Shown here: in pieces, positions 17,453-26,584 of the stretch | Layout of the letters: the number at the start of each line of letters is the position of its first letter | How positions within the stretch are numbered: position 1 is the stretch's first letter | Assembly: GCA_002726935.1 (NCBI GenBank) | Contig: PBTC01000019.1 | Span: 82,435-146,434, forward strand | Length of the DNA: 64,000 bases | Direction of reading: 5' to 3' | DNA from: Candidatus Saccharimonadota bacterium | GTDB lineage: Bacteria > Patescibacteriota > Saccharimonadia > Saccharimonadales > Saccharimonadaceae | Notes under the pieces: generated by a model | Database searches by the model: none | The model's input: the letters and a program-made list of their open reading frames with translations, nothing else | What the model was told of the DNA's origin: nothing | Translations under genes and position numbers: made by a program

Positions 17453-19033
17453 ATGCGCCTCTCCAACTATATTCTCGCAAAGGATCCGACTCTTGCCAAT
17501 GCAATGTCGGCCCTTGCGCGCGCGAATTACGAGTTTGAAGCTAGCGCAAAGGGTGTTGCACCTGGGGAAGGTGTGCTGAAAATGGGCCAGAGCGAAGGGC
17601 GATCCTCGCAGGAAGGCGGAGACGCCTTGCAACAAAGGGAAACTAGAGGCAACGACGGTTATATCCATGGGATGCTTGGGGCATCGACCTCCAGTAGGGC
17701 CGCATCGCTAACAAAATTGCTAGCAGTCGTCTTCGGCGGAGCCGCTAAGGATGGATTTCCCAGTGCGGCAATAATAAATGCCCCGGTCAACACCCAGTAT
17801 GCGGTGTTGCCATCGAGAGCGCTGTTTTTGTCTTTAAGCTTGGCCTCCATAGTTGACTCCGCCCTGGATGCCAACAAAAGCGCAGTTGTGCTCAGCCAAT
17901 CATCTTCCCAGAAGTCCAGTGAGGACAATGAAAAGCCACCCCTCACTGCGCTACAAGAAGATATATTCAGCGCTTTTCTTGACGCTAGAGCTGCAGAGGC
18001 TTTTGTGGCTCAACTTGGTCCTTTTCAGGATTTCGATAGTGAGATGATCGACTCCATTTTGAGAGGGCTCGCTGATTTCGCTTCTGAAGTAATCCAAAAA
18101 GTGTCTCAGGCGTTAGCAAAAGGCTATGTGACATTTCTAAATCAACTCGAAGAGAACTACGAGGCTTTTGCTTCGATTATTGACTCACTTTCAGGCCCAG
18201 CCGGGTTTAAACTTTCTGCTTATTTGTTGGAGCTAGACATGCCAGAAGGACCCAGAACACCCTCCTTTAACTTACCCCTCCTTGGGGCTGGTATAGATGG
18301 AGACACAAATACATTGAGAATCTTGGACATTGAAAACCTTTCCGTTTTTGGTTCCCTAACCGAAAAAGGCGACCCTTCGGACACAAACCCCGACCAAAAT
18401 GACCTTTCCGGTCAAGTGGAGGCCAACGTAGCAGGCCTTCTTGTCGGTGCAAACTTTCAGAACGGCGTGTACGTAGGGTCTTATACACCGGAAACGGAAT
18501 CGTCTGAGGCACACCATCAATTTCAGACTGGCATGGTGGACCAATCCGGCCCCTATGCATTCGGTGATCGGCTTGAGTCACTTAATGCAGTATCCCTTAG
18601 CCCTGAAGCAGAACCGAAAAACGACAACCTTATTGTCGGGGATTTAATCCCATTTGATTTGTCCGTAGAGGGTCTCTCTGCGTTTTTGGACTCACAAGAA
18701 CGCGAGTACGTCCTGCCAAAGACTGATTTCAGAACCTACGAGGAGATCCTTGATGGGGTGATAAGCTCATCCTCTATCAAACCATCAGAGATGGGATTCG
18801 ATTTGGACCCAGCAATCACCGAATCCGCCTTGTTCGAGGAGATAGATCTGGGCTCCATTTTGGCCGTCGCATCAAAGGTTGAGATGGCGTCACCAGAAGT
18901 GGCTGAGACGTTAACCGGGCTGCAGACATCCGACTTTGATCTGTCTAGTTATCTTGGTGGATTGAAAGGGCTGAACCCAGGCGAAAATACATCCTTCGGA
19001 ACGTTGCCAATTTCAGGCGGATCAGTTCTTTAA
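17453..19033 (+). CDS. Unknown protein, 526 aa
   Basis: An acidic protein without signal peptide. The first 150 residues alternate polar and small residues; about 150-260 are helical; the rest is acidic and loop-rich with repeated LDS, LDP and SSLGG-like turns. No family is recognised. No Shine-Dalgarno sequence precedes the ATG; the leader is AC-rich. Its promoter has a weak version of the palindrome, and the gene at 19713 has the same arrangement. It is convergent with the 19053 gene, and a hairpin at 19043-19067 lies at the junction. Confidence 0.65.
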   Translation: MRLSNYILAKDPTLANAMSALARANYEFEASAKGVAPGEGVLKMGQSEGRSSQEGGDALQQRETRGNDGYIHGMLGASTSSRAASLTKLLAVVFGGAAKDGFPSAAIINAPVNTQYAVLPSRALFLSLSLASIVDSALDANKSAVVLSQSSSQKSSEDNEKPPLTALQEDIFSAFLDARAAEAFVAQLGPFQDFDSEMIDSILRGLADFASEVIQKVSQALAKGYVTFLNQLEENYEAFASIIDSLSGPAGFKLSAYLLELDMPEGPRTPSFNLPLLGAGIDGDTNTLRILDIENLSVFGSLTEKGDPSDTNPDQNDLSGQVEANVAGLLVGANFQNGVYVGSYTPETESSEAHHQFQTGMVDQSGPYAFGDRLESLNAVSLSPEAEPKNDNLIVGDLIPFDLSVEGLSAFLDSQEREYVLPKTDFRTYEEILDGVISSSSIKPSEMGFDLDPAITESALFEEIDLGSILAVASKVEMASPEVAETLTGLQTSDFDLSSYLGGLKGLNPGENTSFGTLPISGGSVL

Positions 19034-19042
19034 ATGCCAAGA

Positions 19043-19067
19043 AAGTCGGGGCTCAGTGCTCCGACTT
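19043..19067. repeat. Inverted repeat between convergent genes
   Basis: AAGTCGG pairs with CCGACTT, with further pairing inside and a five-base loop. It covers the end of the leftward gene at 19053. No T-run follows in either direction, so it is not a classic intrinsic terminator, but it may protect 3' ends. Confidence 0.5.
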
Positions 19068-19652
19068 AAAAACACTCAGGTGGGCGACATCTACAATTAG
19101 CGCCTCCCCTGCCTTCGAAAAACTAGCGCGATGCCTCGTTTTTTCAACCCCGGACTTTGTGGTAAATGGAATTGGCTCCAGAATCAACATTGGCTCCGCG
19201 TCTTCCTTTTTCCTGCGGGACTCAAACTTAGATAGAAGATATTCGTCGCTGGGGTGTGTTTTTGCGGTAGAAAAGTTTTCCACGAACCTTGTTGCTTGTT
19301 CTTCACTGACGCCAAGCATTTCGGCGGCCTCCTCTACAATTGTTGAGAGGCCTGTAAGGTGGCGATGTGCCAAATAAACAAACAAGCAAGCCTCGAACAA
19401 ATAGATGTTCGAGCTCTTGGCTGTTCTCATGATTGAAAAGCAAGCCATAACCTTCATAAGCACGAGGATATTCGTCTCGTCTAGGGTTTCAAGAGTTCTC
19501 TTTGTGTTCTGCGGTCTACTCTTGGTTGATGTATGCCCCTTACTTGAAACATCATCGTCAAGGTCACTTGACGACTCCGGCTCCTTCTCCTCGTGCTCAG
19601 CAAGCCATGCGTCTACTTCATCGAAGTCAAGTTTTAAAATATCTTGAGCCAC
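19053..19652 (-). CDS. Hypothetical protein with possible winged-helix domain
   Basis: A 199-residue protein. Residues 1-55 are acidic and disordered. Residues about 60-150 are helical (ETNILVLMKVMACFSIM, LSTIVEEAAEMLGVSEEQATRFVEN) and look like a helix-turn-helix core. The C-terminus has beta strands. A DNA-binding role is possible but not shown. It is divergent from the 19713 gene, with the perfect palindrome at 19690 between them, so it could be controlled by that site or act there. Confidence 0.55.
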   Translation of the reverse strand: MAQDILKLDFDEVDAWLAEHEEKEPESSSDLDDDVSSKGHTSTKSRPQNTKRTLETLDETNILVLMKVMACFSIMRTAKSSNIYLFEACLFVYLAHRHLTGLSTIVEEAAEMLGVSEEQATRFVENFSTAKTHPSDEYLLSKFESRRKKEDAEPMLILEPIPFTTKSGVEKTRHRASFSKAGEALIVDVAHLSVFKSEH

Positions 19653-19689
19653 CGAAACACCTATCGTAAGAGTTTTTAATATAATATTC

Positions 19690-19705
19690 TACATTGTACA
19701 CAGTA
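19690..19705. promoter_or_regulatory. Perfect TAC-N3-GTAC-N3-GTA palindrome
   Basis: The site reads TACATTGTACACAGTA. TACATT would be the -10 for the rightward gene, whose ATG lies only 8 bases after the palindrome. The site also sits 38 bases from the start of the divergent leftward gene. Confidence 0.7.
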
Positions 19706-19712
19706 AAACAAA

Positions 19713-21677
19713 ATGTTCTCGTTTTTCGAGTTCTTAAGGGTCCTTATGTTAACCAAGAGCAAAAAAATAAACGTTGGAACGAAAGGTGATGCGCACGTGC
19801 GCTTACAAGCGGTTATTCAATCCCAACGGATAGAGATTTCGAACCAAAAACACCAGGACGAAAAAAAGACCCTGGAGATCGCCCTCGAGAATGCACAAAA
19901 CGAATTAAGAGCTCTCAAATCGGCACCCCACAGAGGCCAGGCCGTTACGGTAAACCCAGATCAAAGCTTTGCGTCTCCCGTGGAAAAAGAGGACATAGAT
20001 GGTCGTGTGCCTACGAATTGGAAGGCCCCTTCAGGATTTGATGCCGAAGAACTTCGAAAGCGCATAGCTCAAGAGGAAGAGGCTCTGGCATTGAAAGCTC
20101 CTTTAGTTCCGGGTGGCAAAAGTGAGGACTGCGAGCTTGATGGAAAAATGCCTCTTGGACCGAGAAAAGATCCGATAAATTCACTCTCGGCTGACCGGGT
20201 TTTCGCGGCCAATAGCAGATCAGACAAGTCGTCAGTCAAGACCCCTGCGCCAGCCTTCAAGGATTTCTTAAAGAACAAGGCGGGAATGACCAGCGGGACG
20301 TCAGACTCGGTCGCGAATAAGTCCGATGAGGTTAGGGCTCCGCATGACCGCAACGGGGTGGCTTCTGAAATTGAAAAATCCCTTGCTCAGCTCGAAATCA
20401 ACATAAACAAGAGCGTTTCGGATGTGGACTACGATTTAGATTTCAGTGTTGATCAGGAATTCTGTGATGGGCGGGATACTTTTGATGAAGACAGCATTCC
20501 GGTATTGACGGATAAGATTACCCGTGGATCGGGCACGGAAGCCGCCATAATAAGCCAAAGCAGTCATGTAGCTTCCAGTTTCACGATGTCTATTTCAGCG
20601 CTATTGTCGTCGTGGTTATTATCGATCTCCAGAAAGACGGCGGTAGCAGGAGCGGTTCAACGAACATACTTGATAGAGGATCCTCACGAAAACAGGGCGC
20701 TACACTTATTTGCCGATACACGAGAAACGAGTGTCTCTCGATCACATTGCTTGACACGCCTGAACGATTGGAACGACGAAATCTCTGTCCCGCAACCGGG
20801 CGTATTCCATGTTTTCCGGCCAAAGTTTGTGAGTTCAATAAGCAAGGATTCTATTCTGTTAACAAGGCCGCAAAGTAGCGCTTGTTTTTACAAGTGGGTG
20901 ACGCCGCTTCCGGGAATGGGCGAGCAAACCGTTTTACAGGCTTTCGTGGAAAAACAGTTGCCTTATTTGCACGCGACGGTCAGTAAGCAGGTCACAGATT
21001 TGTGGACGGTAGCTCGGGAGGCGTTCGTATCAGGAATTGCTTTGTCAGAATCGAGCGTGTCTGATTTGTCCGCTAAAAACAGGATTTACGAAACTACCAA
21101 AGTTCTTCTTACCCGCCCTCTTCTCACTGCGCTTTTTTCCCAGGCGCCCGGAACCTCCGAGCTTTTAATTGATTATTTGGGCAAGAAGGATTCGATAAAG
21201 CAAATCGAGTGGAGTGAACTACCATGGTTTGACTACCCACCTCAGATTATCCTTTTCCATCTGATTGGCGACATTGCTGCATCAGGTATATGCAGTCTCT
21301 CAAGCGCTAGAGTAATGGGCTTGTTAGACAAGATTCTCATGTTGTCACCAGAATCAGAACTGGACACAAACGCCCTTATGTACATTCGATTGTTGGATGA
21401 GCATTCTGCATTTCAGTCCAAGCTGGAGGATGCCTCTCTGGGAGATGTCTTTTTAAATGAAGGGACCCAGGTAATTCGATCGGAGACGATTGACTCCGAT
21501 ATATACGACAACCCGGGCCTAGAAGTCTTTACTAGAGAAGACGGATTGACCATGGTTCGAGGGCCCCTTATCTCTCGTCTGTCGGCTCAGTTTTCAGGAC
21601 TCAAAGCAAATTTGAAAGAACTGGGCCTTTTTAGACCGGAACTTGATTTGATCTGTAGAGAGATCCAAGCGAAATGA
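19713..21677 (+). CDS. Unknown protein, 654 aa
   Basis: Residues about 25-75 are a coiled coil (QKHQDEKKTLEIALENAQNEL). Residues about 75-280 are polar and probably disordered. Residues about 290-654 form a folded region that I cannot assign. No signal peptide or membrane segment is clear, although IMSALLSSWLL-type hydrophobic patches occur near 295-305. The ATG has no Shine-Dalgarno sequence, and the likely transcription start is about 11 bases upstream. An internal ATG at about 19746 is an alternative start. It overlaps the next gene by 4 bases, so the two probably form one unit. Confidence 0.65.
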   Translation: MFSFFEFLRVLMLTKSKKINVGTKGDAHVRLQAVIQSQRIEISNQKHQDEKKTLEIALENAQNELRALKSAPHRGQAVTVNPDQSFASPVEKEDIDGRVPTNWKAPSGFDAEELRKRIAQEEEALALKAPLVPGGKSEDCELDGKMPLGPRKDPINSLSADRVFAANSRSDKSSVKTPAPAFKDFLKNKAGMTSGTSDSVANKSDEVRAPHDRNGVASEIEKSLAQLEININKSVSDVDYDLDFSVDQEFCDGRDTFDEDSIPVLTDKITRGSGTEAAIISQSSHVASSFTMSISALLSSWLLSISRKTAVAGAVQRTYLIEDPHENRALHLFADTRETSVSRSHCLTRLNDWNDEISVPQPGVFHVFRPKFVSSISKDSILLTRPQSSACFYKWVTPLPGMGEQTVLQAFVEKQLPYLHATVSKQVTDLWTVAREAFVSGIALSESSVSDLSAKNRIYETTKVLLTRPLLTALFSQAPGTSELLIDYLGKKDSIKQIEWSELPWFDYPPQIILFHLIGDIAASGICSLSSARVMGLLDKILMLSPESELDTNALMYIRLLDEHSAFQSKLEDASLGDVFLNEGTQVIRSETIDSDIYDNPGLEVFTREDGLTMVRGPLISRLSAQFSGLKANLKELGLFRPELDLICREIQAK

Positions 21678-22687
21678 TGCACTCAGAAAGCTTGACTCGA
21701 ATTCATTCTTACCAATCAGTATTGGAATCTTGCCTGATATCACCGGTTGGGGTTCAGCTTGGTCGCGTCCTCTCGAATAGCCTAGAAAGATCATTGGCTT
21801 CAGACGAATTGTTAGAATCGCGAAATTTCAAGCAGTTGGTGAGCTCCGTTGGGGCAAAAATAAGACCGGAGTTCTCGTTCCTGAGTGAAATGGATCTGTC
21901 ACGATTTCTCGCTCGAGGTCTTTTTTTGTACGAAGGGATGGTCTCTGATGTGTTGGGTGTTTGCCTGGCGGCAACAGAAGTAATGGAGAGTTCATACGTC
22001 GAAGAACATCAGTTGGTCTCAGAAATAAGGTATCTATCTATTTCTTTCTGTGGAACACAACACGTCGGTACCATAGATGCATTGATTCTGAAGCCATGGT
22101 CCTTTAATGATCTTAACTGGCGCAGAGCCATTAGCTGGGCGACTTTATACGACCAGTTTGATGACGTTAAAAAAACCTCATTACTGATAAAAGCAATAAA
22201 GCTTGGTTTGAACATAAACGAAGGTGATTTTATGATTCGCCCGAGGTTCAGAGGAATGAAAAGCGCGGATTTAAAAACGGTCATCTCCCGATGTGGCACC
22301 GGGATCCAGAATGGGCTGAGTGCTTTGCTTTCTCTGCTCAATGTGGTTCTTTTCGGATTAAACCGAGTCGTCGCCAAAATGGATATGGGCGTGAGAACTA
22401 GCATCTTGGATAGAAATGAGGTGTTCGCGAAGATTTACTACGCCTGCTGCCAGCTTGCAGACTCCCTTGATCAAAGGCCTGGTGGTTACGAATACCTCCT
22501 TCAACGCGCCAATGCTGATACGTGGATAACCCAAAAGCGAACCGGATCCCCGTCGTGGGCCAAGCCTTCGGAAGTAAGGTTGTCGCCGCATTGGCGTGCG
22601 GCTGAAGAAAATGGATTTGTCAGCCAAATAACGGCACATGGAAAGACCCCGGCCGAGGGATGGAGGTATGTCCGAACCTCCACATGA
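21674..22687 (+). CDS. Unknown protein, 337 aa
   Basis: A predominantly helical, soluble protein with an ATGA overlap to the 654-residue gene, which indicates coupling and perhaps a complex. The tail carries WAKPSEVRLSPHWRAAEENGF, an aromatic and basic stretch. No family is recognised. It is convergent with the retropepsin-like gene, with 10 bases between the stops. Confidence 0.65.
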   Translation: MMHSESLTRIHSYQSVLESCLISPVGVQLGRVLSNSLERSLASDELLESRNFKQLVSSVGAKIRPEFSFLSEMDLSRFLARGLFLYEGMVSDVLGVCLAATEVMESSYVEEHQLVSEIRYLSISFCGTQHVGTIDALILKPWSFNDLNWRRAISWATLYDQFDDVKKTSLLIKAIKLGLNINEGDFMIRPRFRGMKSADLKTVISRCGTGIQNGLSALLSLLNVVLFGLNRVVAKMDMGVRTSILDRNEVFAKIYYACCQLADSLDQRPGGYEYLLQRANADTWITQKRTGSPSWAKPSEVRLSPHWRAAEENGFVSQITAHGKTPAEGWRYVRTST

Positions 22688-22697
22688 ATTCACCTTT

Positions 22698-23252
22698 CTA
22701 ACAGCGTGACGTTAATTTGAGAGCCCTTCCACTAAAGACCATTTCGAAATTCGCCAGCACATCCATTCCTAAAATTCCCGAATCAGAATGACTTTGTAAA
22801 AGCAGCATATCGACATCAAGACGTTGTCCGTTAATGGATATCGATTGCCTGGGAAAAACCTCTGCAGATGTGTGCCCCCCAGCAGTTTCAATTGGAATGT
22901 AATTGAGGGGTTCATCGGAAGAGGAAGGCTTAAGCGCGTAACTCAGATTGAAAGGAAGCGAGCTGTTCGTAGCGCCGGTGTCGATCAACATTGGAACGGA
23001 TTTCTCGTTGACGTTCACCATGATAAAAAAGAGGTCACTGGAGTCTCTCTCGTATATTGCTGCTTGGCCACACTGATACACGGATTTTGAGACAGAGGCC
23101 GTGGAAAAGTCCTCTATGTCATGGTCCACTGACAGTTCCTTTGAGACGAAGCTAACCCCTAGGACAACGCCGGCAGAAACTAGCGAAAGATACAAGAAAA
23201 CAGCAAAAAAGACATCTTTCCCGGTATGATTTTTATTGTTAATTTTCAGCAT
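22698..23252 (-). CDS. Membrane-anchored retropepsin-like aspartic protease
   Basis: A 184-residue protein. One N-terminal transmembrane segment (about 14-35) is followed by an extracytoplasmic domain. MLIDTGATNSSLP (about 88-100) holds the DTG catalytic motif, and GILGMDVL (about 160-167) is the typical second block of bacterial clan AA proteases. One chain has one Asp, so a homodimer would be active, as in retroviral enzymes. Known relatives are periplasmic proteases of proteobacteria. The substrate is unknown. Its promoter region contains TAGGTTGTACTAG-type sequence at about 23282-23295 on the minus strand, a partial match to the palindrome. Confidence 0.85.
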   Translation of the reverse strand: MLKINNKNHTGKDVFFAVFLYLSLVSAGVVLGVSFVSKELSVDHDIEDFSTASVSKSVYQCGQAAIYERDSSDLFFIMVNVNEKSVPMLIDTGATNSSLPFNLSYALKPSSSDEPLNYIPIETAGGHTSAEVFPRQSISINGQRLDVDMLLLQSHSDSGILGMDVLANFEMVFSGRALKLTSRC

Positions 23253-23348
23253 GGCAGCACTGCTTTTTTAGAGTGATAAAAGCTAGTACAACCTACGACG
23301 TGAGGATATTATTGGTCATGAATCACAAAAAGCAACCTAGAGGCAATA

Positions 23349-23957
23349 ATGACCTATTACAGTAAAACCTACGGCGTCGAGAGAACCAGCGGGCCCAACG
23401 GCGAAACAATCGTTCAGGTAAAAGATACAAAAAACAATGTTGCGTTCTCTACTGAGTATAGCGGAGAGGATCTCGATTCCGCGGATTTCCTAAAACAAAT
23501 TCAGGCGAAGGCAAAAGGTTACGTAGCCATGGGGTCTGAAATTGTCGGTGAAACCGACTTCAAGACCATGAAGGAGTCCGGCCCAGTTGTCATTTATTCT
23601 GAGGCAATTGAGGACTATAGTGCAGACGGGGAAAACGGTCTTCCAGCTCTAAACACCTCCGAGCAGGAAAAAGCTGTAACTTTTGCTGATTTTGCTCGAG
23701 AAATGAAATACAAAGGTCTAACGTCAGTGGTAAATGACGTAGGTGTTTTTAGTGGCCAAGACGGATCTAAGTCCAAGGGATTCTTGCTGTTGGGCCAAAA
23801 TGAAAGCATGGCTCACATCATTAAAATTCACAAGATTGACGGGGTGGAACCAAAACAGGGACAGCTACAATCAATACTGAATGCGGTGCAATCGATGTCG
23901 TTGTCAAGAGGTGTTGCCCCTGGGCGGAAAATGGCCCCTCAGGGACCAGGAATGTAA
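23349..23957 (+). CDS. Hypothetical protein, 202 aa
   Basis: A soluble, polar protein with alternating strands and helices and a Pro/Gly-rich tail (PGRKMAPQGPGM). No family is recognised. It is a single-gene unit, since a strong terminator follows 20 bases after the stop. The promoter may be the TATTAT-type sequence around 23308-23315. Confidence 0.6.
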   Translation: MTYYSKTYGVERTSGPNGETIVQVKDTKNNVAFSTEYSGEDLDSADFLKQIQAKAKGYVAMGSEIVGETDFKTMKESGPVVIYSEAIEDYSADGENGLPALNTSEQEKAVTFADFAREMKYKGLTSVVNDVGVFSGQDGSKSKGFLLLGQNESMAHIIKIHKIDGVEPKQGQLQSILNAVQSMSLSRGVAPGRKMAPQGPGM

Positions 23958-23977
23958 CTATTTAGGTTGCTAGTAAC

Positions 23978-24006
23978 AACGGGCCTTTAAGGCCCGTTTC
24001 TATTTT
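23978..24006 (+). terminator. Intrinsic terminator
   Basis: Ten-base arms AACGGGCCTT and AAGGCCCGTT enclose a TA-containing turn and are followed by TTCTATTTT. It ends the 23349 transcript. Confidence 0.88.
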
Positions 24007-24029
24007 AAAGCTCTGAGATCTCCAAAACC

Positions 24030-24344
24030 TCATGAGGAAACTGCGATACGAACCGTTGGTTTTTTCTGTTTGTGCAACACACAGAAGGCAGAGAATACGG
24101 CGCCTATCACACCTATTTGGAGGAATTCTTTTTTAAACTCAGAAAACAAGTAGACAGAGGTTCGCATGTCCGCTGGAACAAGGAGGAAGGCAACTAACAA
24201 TGAGCACAAGGCTACTAGGTAGATGTCTTGGCAGGCGCTCTTCTTAAGTGCAACGTCGCCGCGAGCGTGGGCAAACAAAGCTATTGGGACCCAGCTCAAA
24301 AAGAAAGCAATTGAAAAAAAGATGGATAAATACAAAACCTGCAT
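24030..24344 (-). CDS. Small integral membrane protein
   Basis: A 104-residue protein with three likely membrane segments: about 4-26, 41-58 and 74-92. A short basic C-terminal tail follows. No family is recognised. It is not obviously linked to its neighbours. Confidence 0.6.
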   Translation of the reverse strand: MQVLYLSIFFSIAFFLSWVPIALFAHARGDVALKKSACQDIYLVALCSLLVAFLLVPADMRTSVYLFSEFKKEFLQIGVIGAVFSAFCVLHKQKKPTVRIAVSS

Positions 24345-24449
24345 GATAGTACCCCCAGAGTTGTTAGGGACATACTATCGATCAGCGGATTATTCTAAGA
24401 CAGAAAAAGAAACGCAAAAATGATGCATTTAATATTAAGGCGCTAGTGA

Positions 24450-24686
24450 TCAGCGGGCCTCTAAAGCATTCGTATTCAACATAAACCGTCCAACAACACT
24501 CTTCGCTAAGTCCAGGTTGGTGTTAAGCGGTCTCTCCGCGAGAGCTGCGGTAATGGGTGCAGAGGCGGAGTCGGAAATTTTTGGGATCTCGTAAAACACG
24601 TGATCGCTAAAAACAATCAAAGCGAAGGACTCTCGGGCTTGCGACTCACCTTCGACCGCGATTGAAATTTTTGGGTTTTTTATCAT
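24450..24686 (-). CDS. Small hypothetical protein
   Basis: I choose the ATG at 24686 (78 residues) over 24719, because GAGGA precedes it at a good distance. The protein is soluble with an N-terminal strand-rich half. No family is recognised. It is the last leftward gene before the flagellar filament region. Confidence 0.5.
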   Translation of the reverse strand: MIKNPKISIAVEGESQARESFALIVFSDHVFYEIPKISDSASAPITAALAERPLNTNLDLAKSVVGRFMLNTNALEAR

Positions 24687-24719
24687 GTCATCCTCTTTTG
24701 TGAAGAATGATGATGCCAA

Positions 24720-25134
24720 AAAGTTCCACTGAAAGAAAGGACTTTCTACCCGGAAAAAGCGGTGAGCCGCAAATAATGTAAGATATGCGATATATCAGAA
24801 TTTTACAATCTGTAACAAATGCGTAACCATCTGATTTTAAACATGTATTTTGTGCACTAGAAAAGCACGTATGCTGTCACCTTTTTAGGTGTCAACCAAT
24901 TTGGGTCCCCATCTCGGCTGGAAAAATGGGCCCTGTAATACTAGGGAACTATCATTTCTTAACAAGAGAAATCGGTTGAAATTTGAAATGTAGGAAAAAA
25001 AGAGACGCGATGTAAGAAATTGGATAATGTCGCCAGATTGGAAGCCGTAAAAGGTCACATGTAGTACAGCGAAGCAAAAAACGCGACGACTGCAAACAGT
25101 TACCAAACACGGTATTCCAAACAAGGAGCTAAAA
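24720..25134 (+). promoter_or_regulatory. Long flagellin leader and promoter region without a gene
   Basis: These 415 bases contain no convincing gene. TTTTACAAT at about 24802-24811 could be a -10. Two short inverted repeats follow: GTGC/GCAC at about 24852-24868 and CACCTTTTTAGGTG at 24878-24891. AAGGAG precedes the flagellin ATG at the right distance. If transcription starts near 24815, the leader would be about 320 bases and structured, as known for some flagellin mRNAs. I could not find a convincing FliA-type promoter. Confidence 0.4.
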
Positions 25135-26376
25135 ATGGCACTAGGCATTAACACAAACGTACAATCACTGATCGCTCAACGTAACCTGACACGCAGCGGT
25201 TCCTCACTATCAACTTCTATCGAGCGTCTGTCCTCTGGTTTGCGCATCAACAGTGCACGTGACGATGCTGCCGGTCTGGCCATCTCCGAGCGTATGAGCT
25301 CACAATTGCGCGGTATGGAAGTTGCAAAGCGCAACGCAAACGATGGTATCTCCGCACTGCAGGTAGCTGATGGCTCCCTGTCTTCCTTGGGCGACAGCCT
25401 GCAGCGCATGCGCGAACTGGCTGTACAAGCTTCCAACGGCACCTTGTCTGCCGCCGACCGCGAAAACCTGAACCTGGAATTCATGCAATTGTCTGACGAG
25501 CTGTCACGTGTAGCCGGCGGCGCAGAGTTCAACGGTGTGAAGTTGCTTGAAGGTGATGGTGTTACTCCCGGATCCCAACTGATGTTCGAGCTGCAGATTG
25601 GCTTTGCTTCTGATGCGCAACTGAATATCGCTTTTGACGATGTCGCAAGCGAAATAGACAATTTCTACACTGCTCGCAGCGTAGCGCCAGCAACGTTTAC
25701 CGCCACCAATGCAAGCACGACCGACGTCACATTGACCGAGTTGGCAGTAGGTAATGCTGCAACAGCACTGGCAACTACGGCAAACACAGAGACCATGATC
25801 GATGTAGACGGCGACGGCCTGAATGACTTCGTGGCTGTTGGTAATGGCGCCACAGCGGACGTCTTTGAACTGACCCCAAATGGCGAGCGTGGCAGACAAA
25901 CTGCAACCGGCGTAACAGGTACCGTTGGTGCTCTGACTCTGGCCAACCTTGGCGTAACAAACCAGACCGCAGCAAACACCACTGCTGGTGAAGAGTTGAC
26001 CCTGGAGTTGGGCAATGCCACATTGAAGCTGGAATCTGATGGTACAAACTTCACAGAGGCCCGCTTCACCGAGCGTCTGAGTGGTTCAAATGGATCTCAA
26101 GCACAACAAATTTTGGACAAGATCGATAGCTTGCTGGACACAGTGAACAACCAGCGCGCCACACTGGGTGCAGGTATCAACCGCCTGGACGCAGTGATCA
26201 ACAACCTGGAAACCTCCATTGTTAACCTGGGTGCTGCCCGTGGCCGTATCGTGGATGCAGACTTCGCTCGCGAAACTGCAAACTTGACCCGCACGCAGAT
26301 CCTGCAGCAGGCTGGTACAGCCATGTTGGCCCAGGCAAACCAGTTGCCCGCTAACGTTCTGAGCCTGTTGGGCTAA
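25135..26376 (+). CDS. fliC: Flagellin
   Basis: A 413-residue flagellin. The conserved N-terminal D0/D1 (about 1-150) includes INTNVQSLIAQRNL, SSGLRINSARDDAAGLAI and QRMRELAVQASNG. The central variable region is about 150-310. The C-terminal D1/D0 (about 320-413) ends with NLTRTQILQQAGTAMLAQANQ and a final LLG. Flagellin is exported and polymerises into the filament. Codon use is strongly biased (CTG, CGT, GGT, AAC), unlike most neighbours, as expected for a very highly expressed gene. It is followed by a terminator and has a long leader. FliS at 50003 is its likely export chaperone. Confidence 0.97.
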   Translation: MALGINTNVQSLIAQRNLTRSGSSLSTSIERLSSGLRINSARDDAAGLAISERMSSQLRGMEVAKRNANDGISALQVADGSLSSLGDSLQRMRELAVQASNGTLSAADRENLNLEFMQLSDELSRVAGGAEFNGVKLLEGDGVTPGSQLMFELQIGFASDAQLNIAFDDVASEIDNFYTARSVAPATFTATNASTTDVTLTELAVGNAATALATTANTETMIDVDGDGLNDFVAVGNGATADVFELTPNGERGRQTATGVTGTVGALTLANLGVTNQTAANTTAGEELTLELGNATLKLESDGTNFTEARFTERLSGSNGSQAQQILDKIDSLLDTVNNQRATLGAGINRLDAVINNLETSIVNLGAARGRIVDADFARETANLTRTQILQQAGTAMLAQANQLPANVLSLLG

Positions 26377-26462
26377 TCATAGAGGGCTCGAAGCCCTTTA
26401 TGGCTCCCTTGGAGCTTATCTCCTTGTGATCAAGAGGAGTTCAGAGACCCAAGTGAAGACAT

Positions 26463-26490
26463 AAGGGCGGCTACAATGCCGCCCTTTTGT
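26463..26490 (+). terminator. Intrinsic terminator after flagellin
   Basis: A 9-bp stem AAGGGCGGC/GCCGCCCTT with a 6-base loop, followed by TTGT. It lies about 85 bases after the flagellin stop and isolates its transcript from the second flagellin. Confidence 0.88.
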
Positions 26491-26584
26491 CTTGCAGTAG
26501 CAGCATTAGAAAAGAACCCTGCTCAAGAAGCTGTGTTGTTCTTGGTGTTAGAAATTATAGGCCCACGGGCTATCGAGGCTAAAT

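Noticed and set aside
19043-19067. Intrinsic terminator between convergent genes
   Set aside because: A good hairpin is present but no T-run follows on either strand, so it was listed only as an inverted repeat.
24885-25154. Leftward 89-codon frame overlapping the flagellin start
   Set aside because: It covers the flagellin ribosome site and leader, has no ribosome site of its own and a composition unlike a folded protein.
25176-26324. Several leftward frames opposite the flagellin gene
   Set aside because: They are antisense shadows caused by strongly biased codon use; flagellin is certain on the plus strand.
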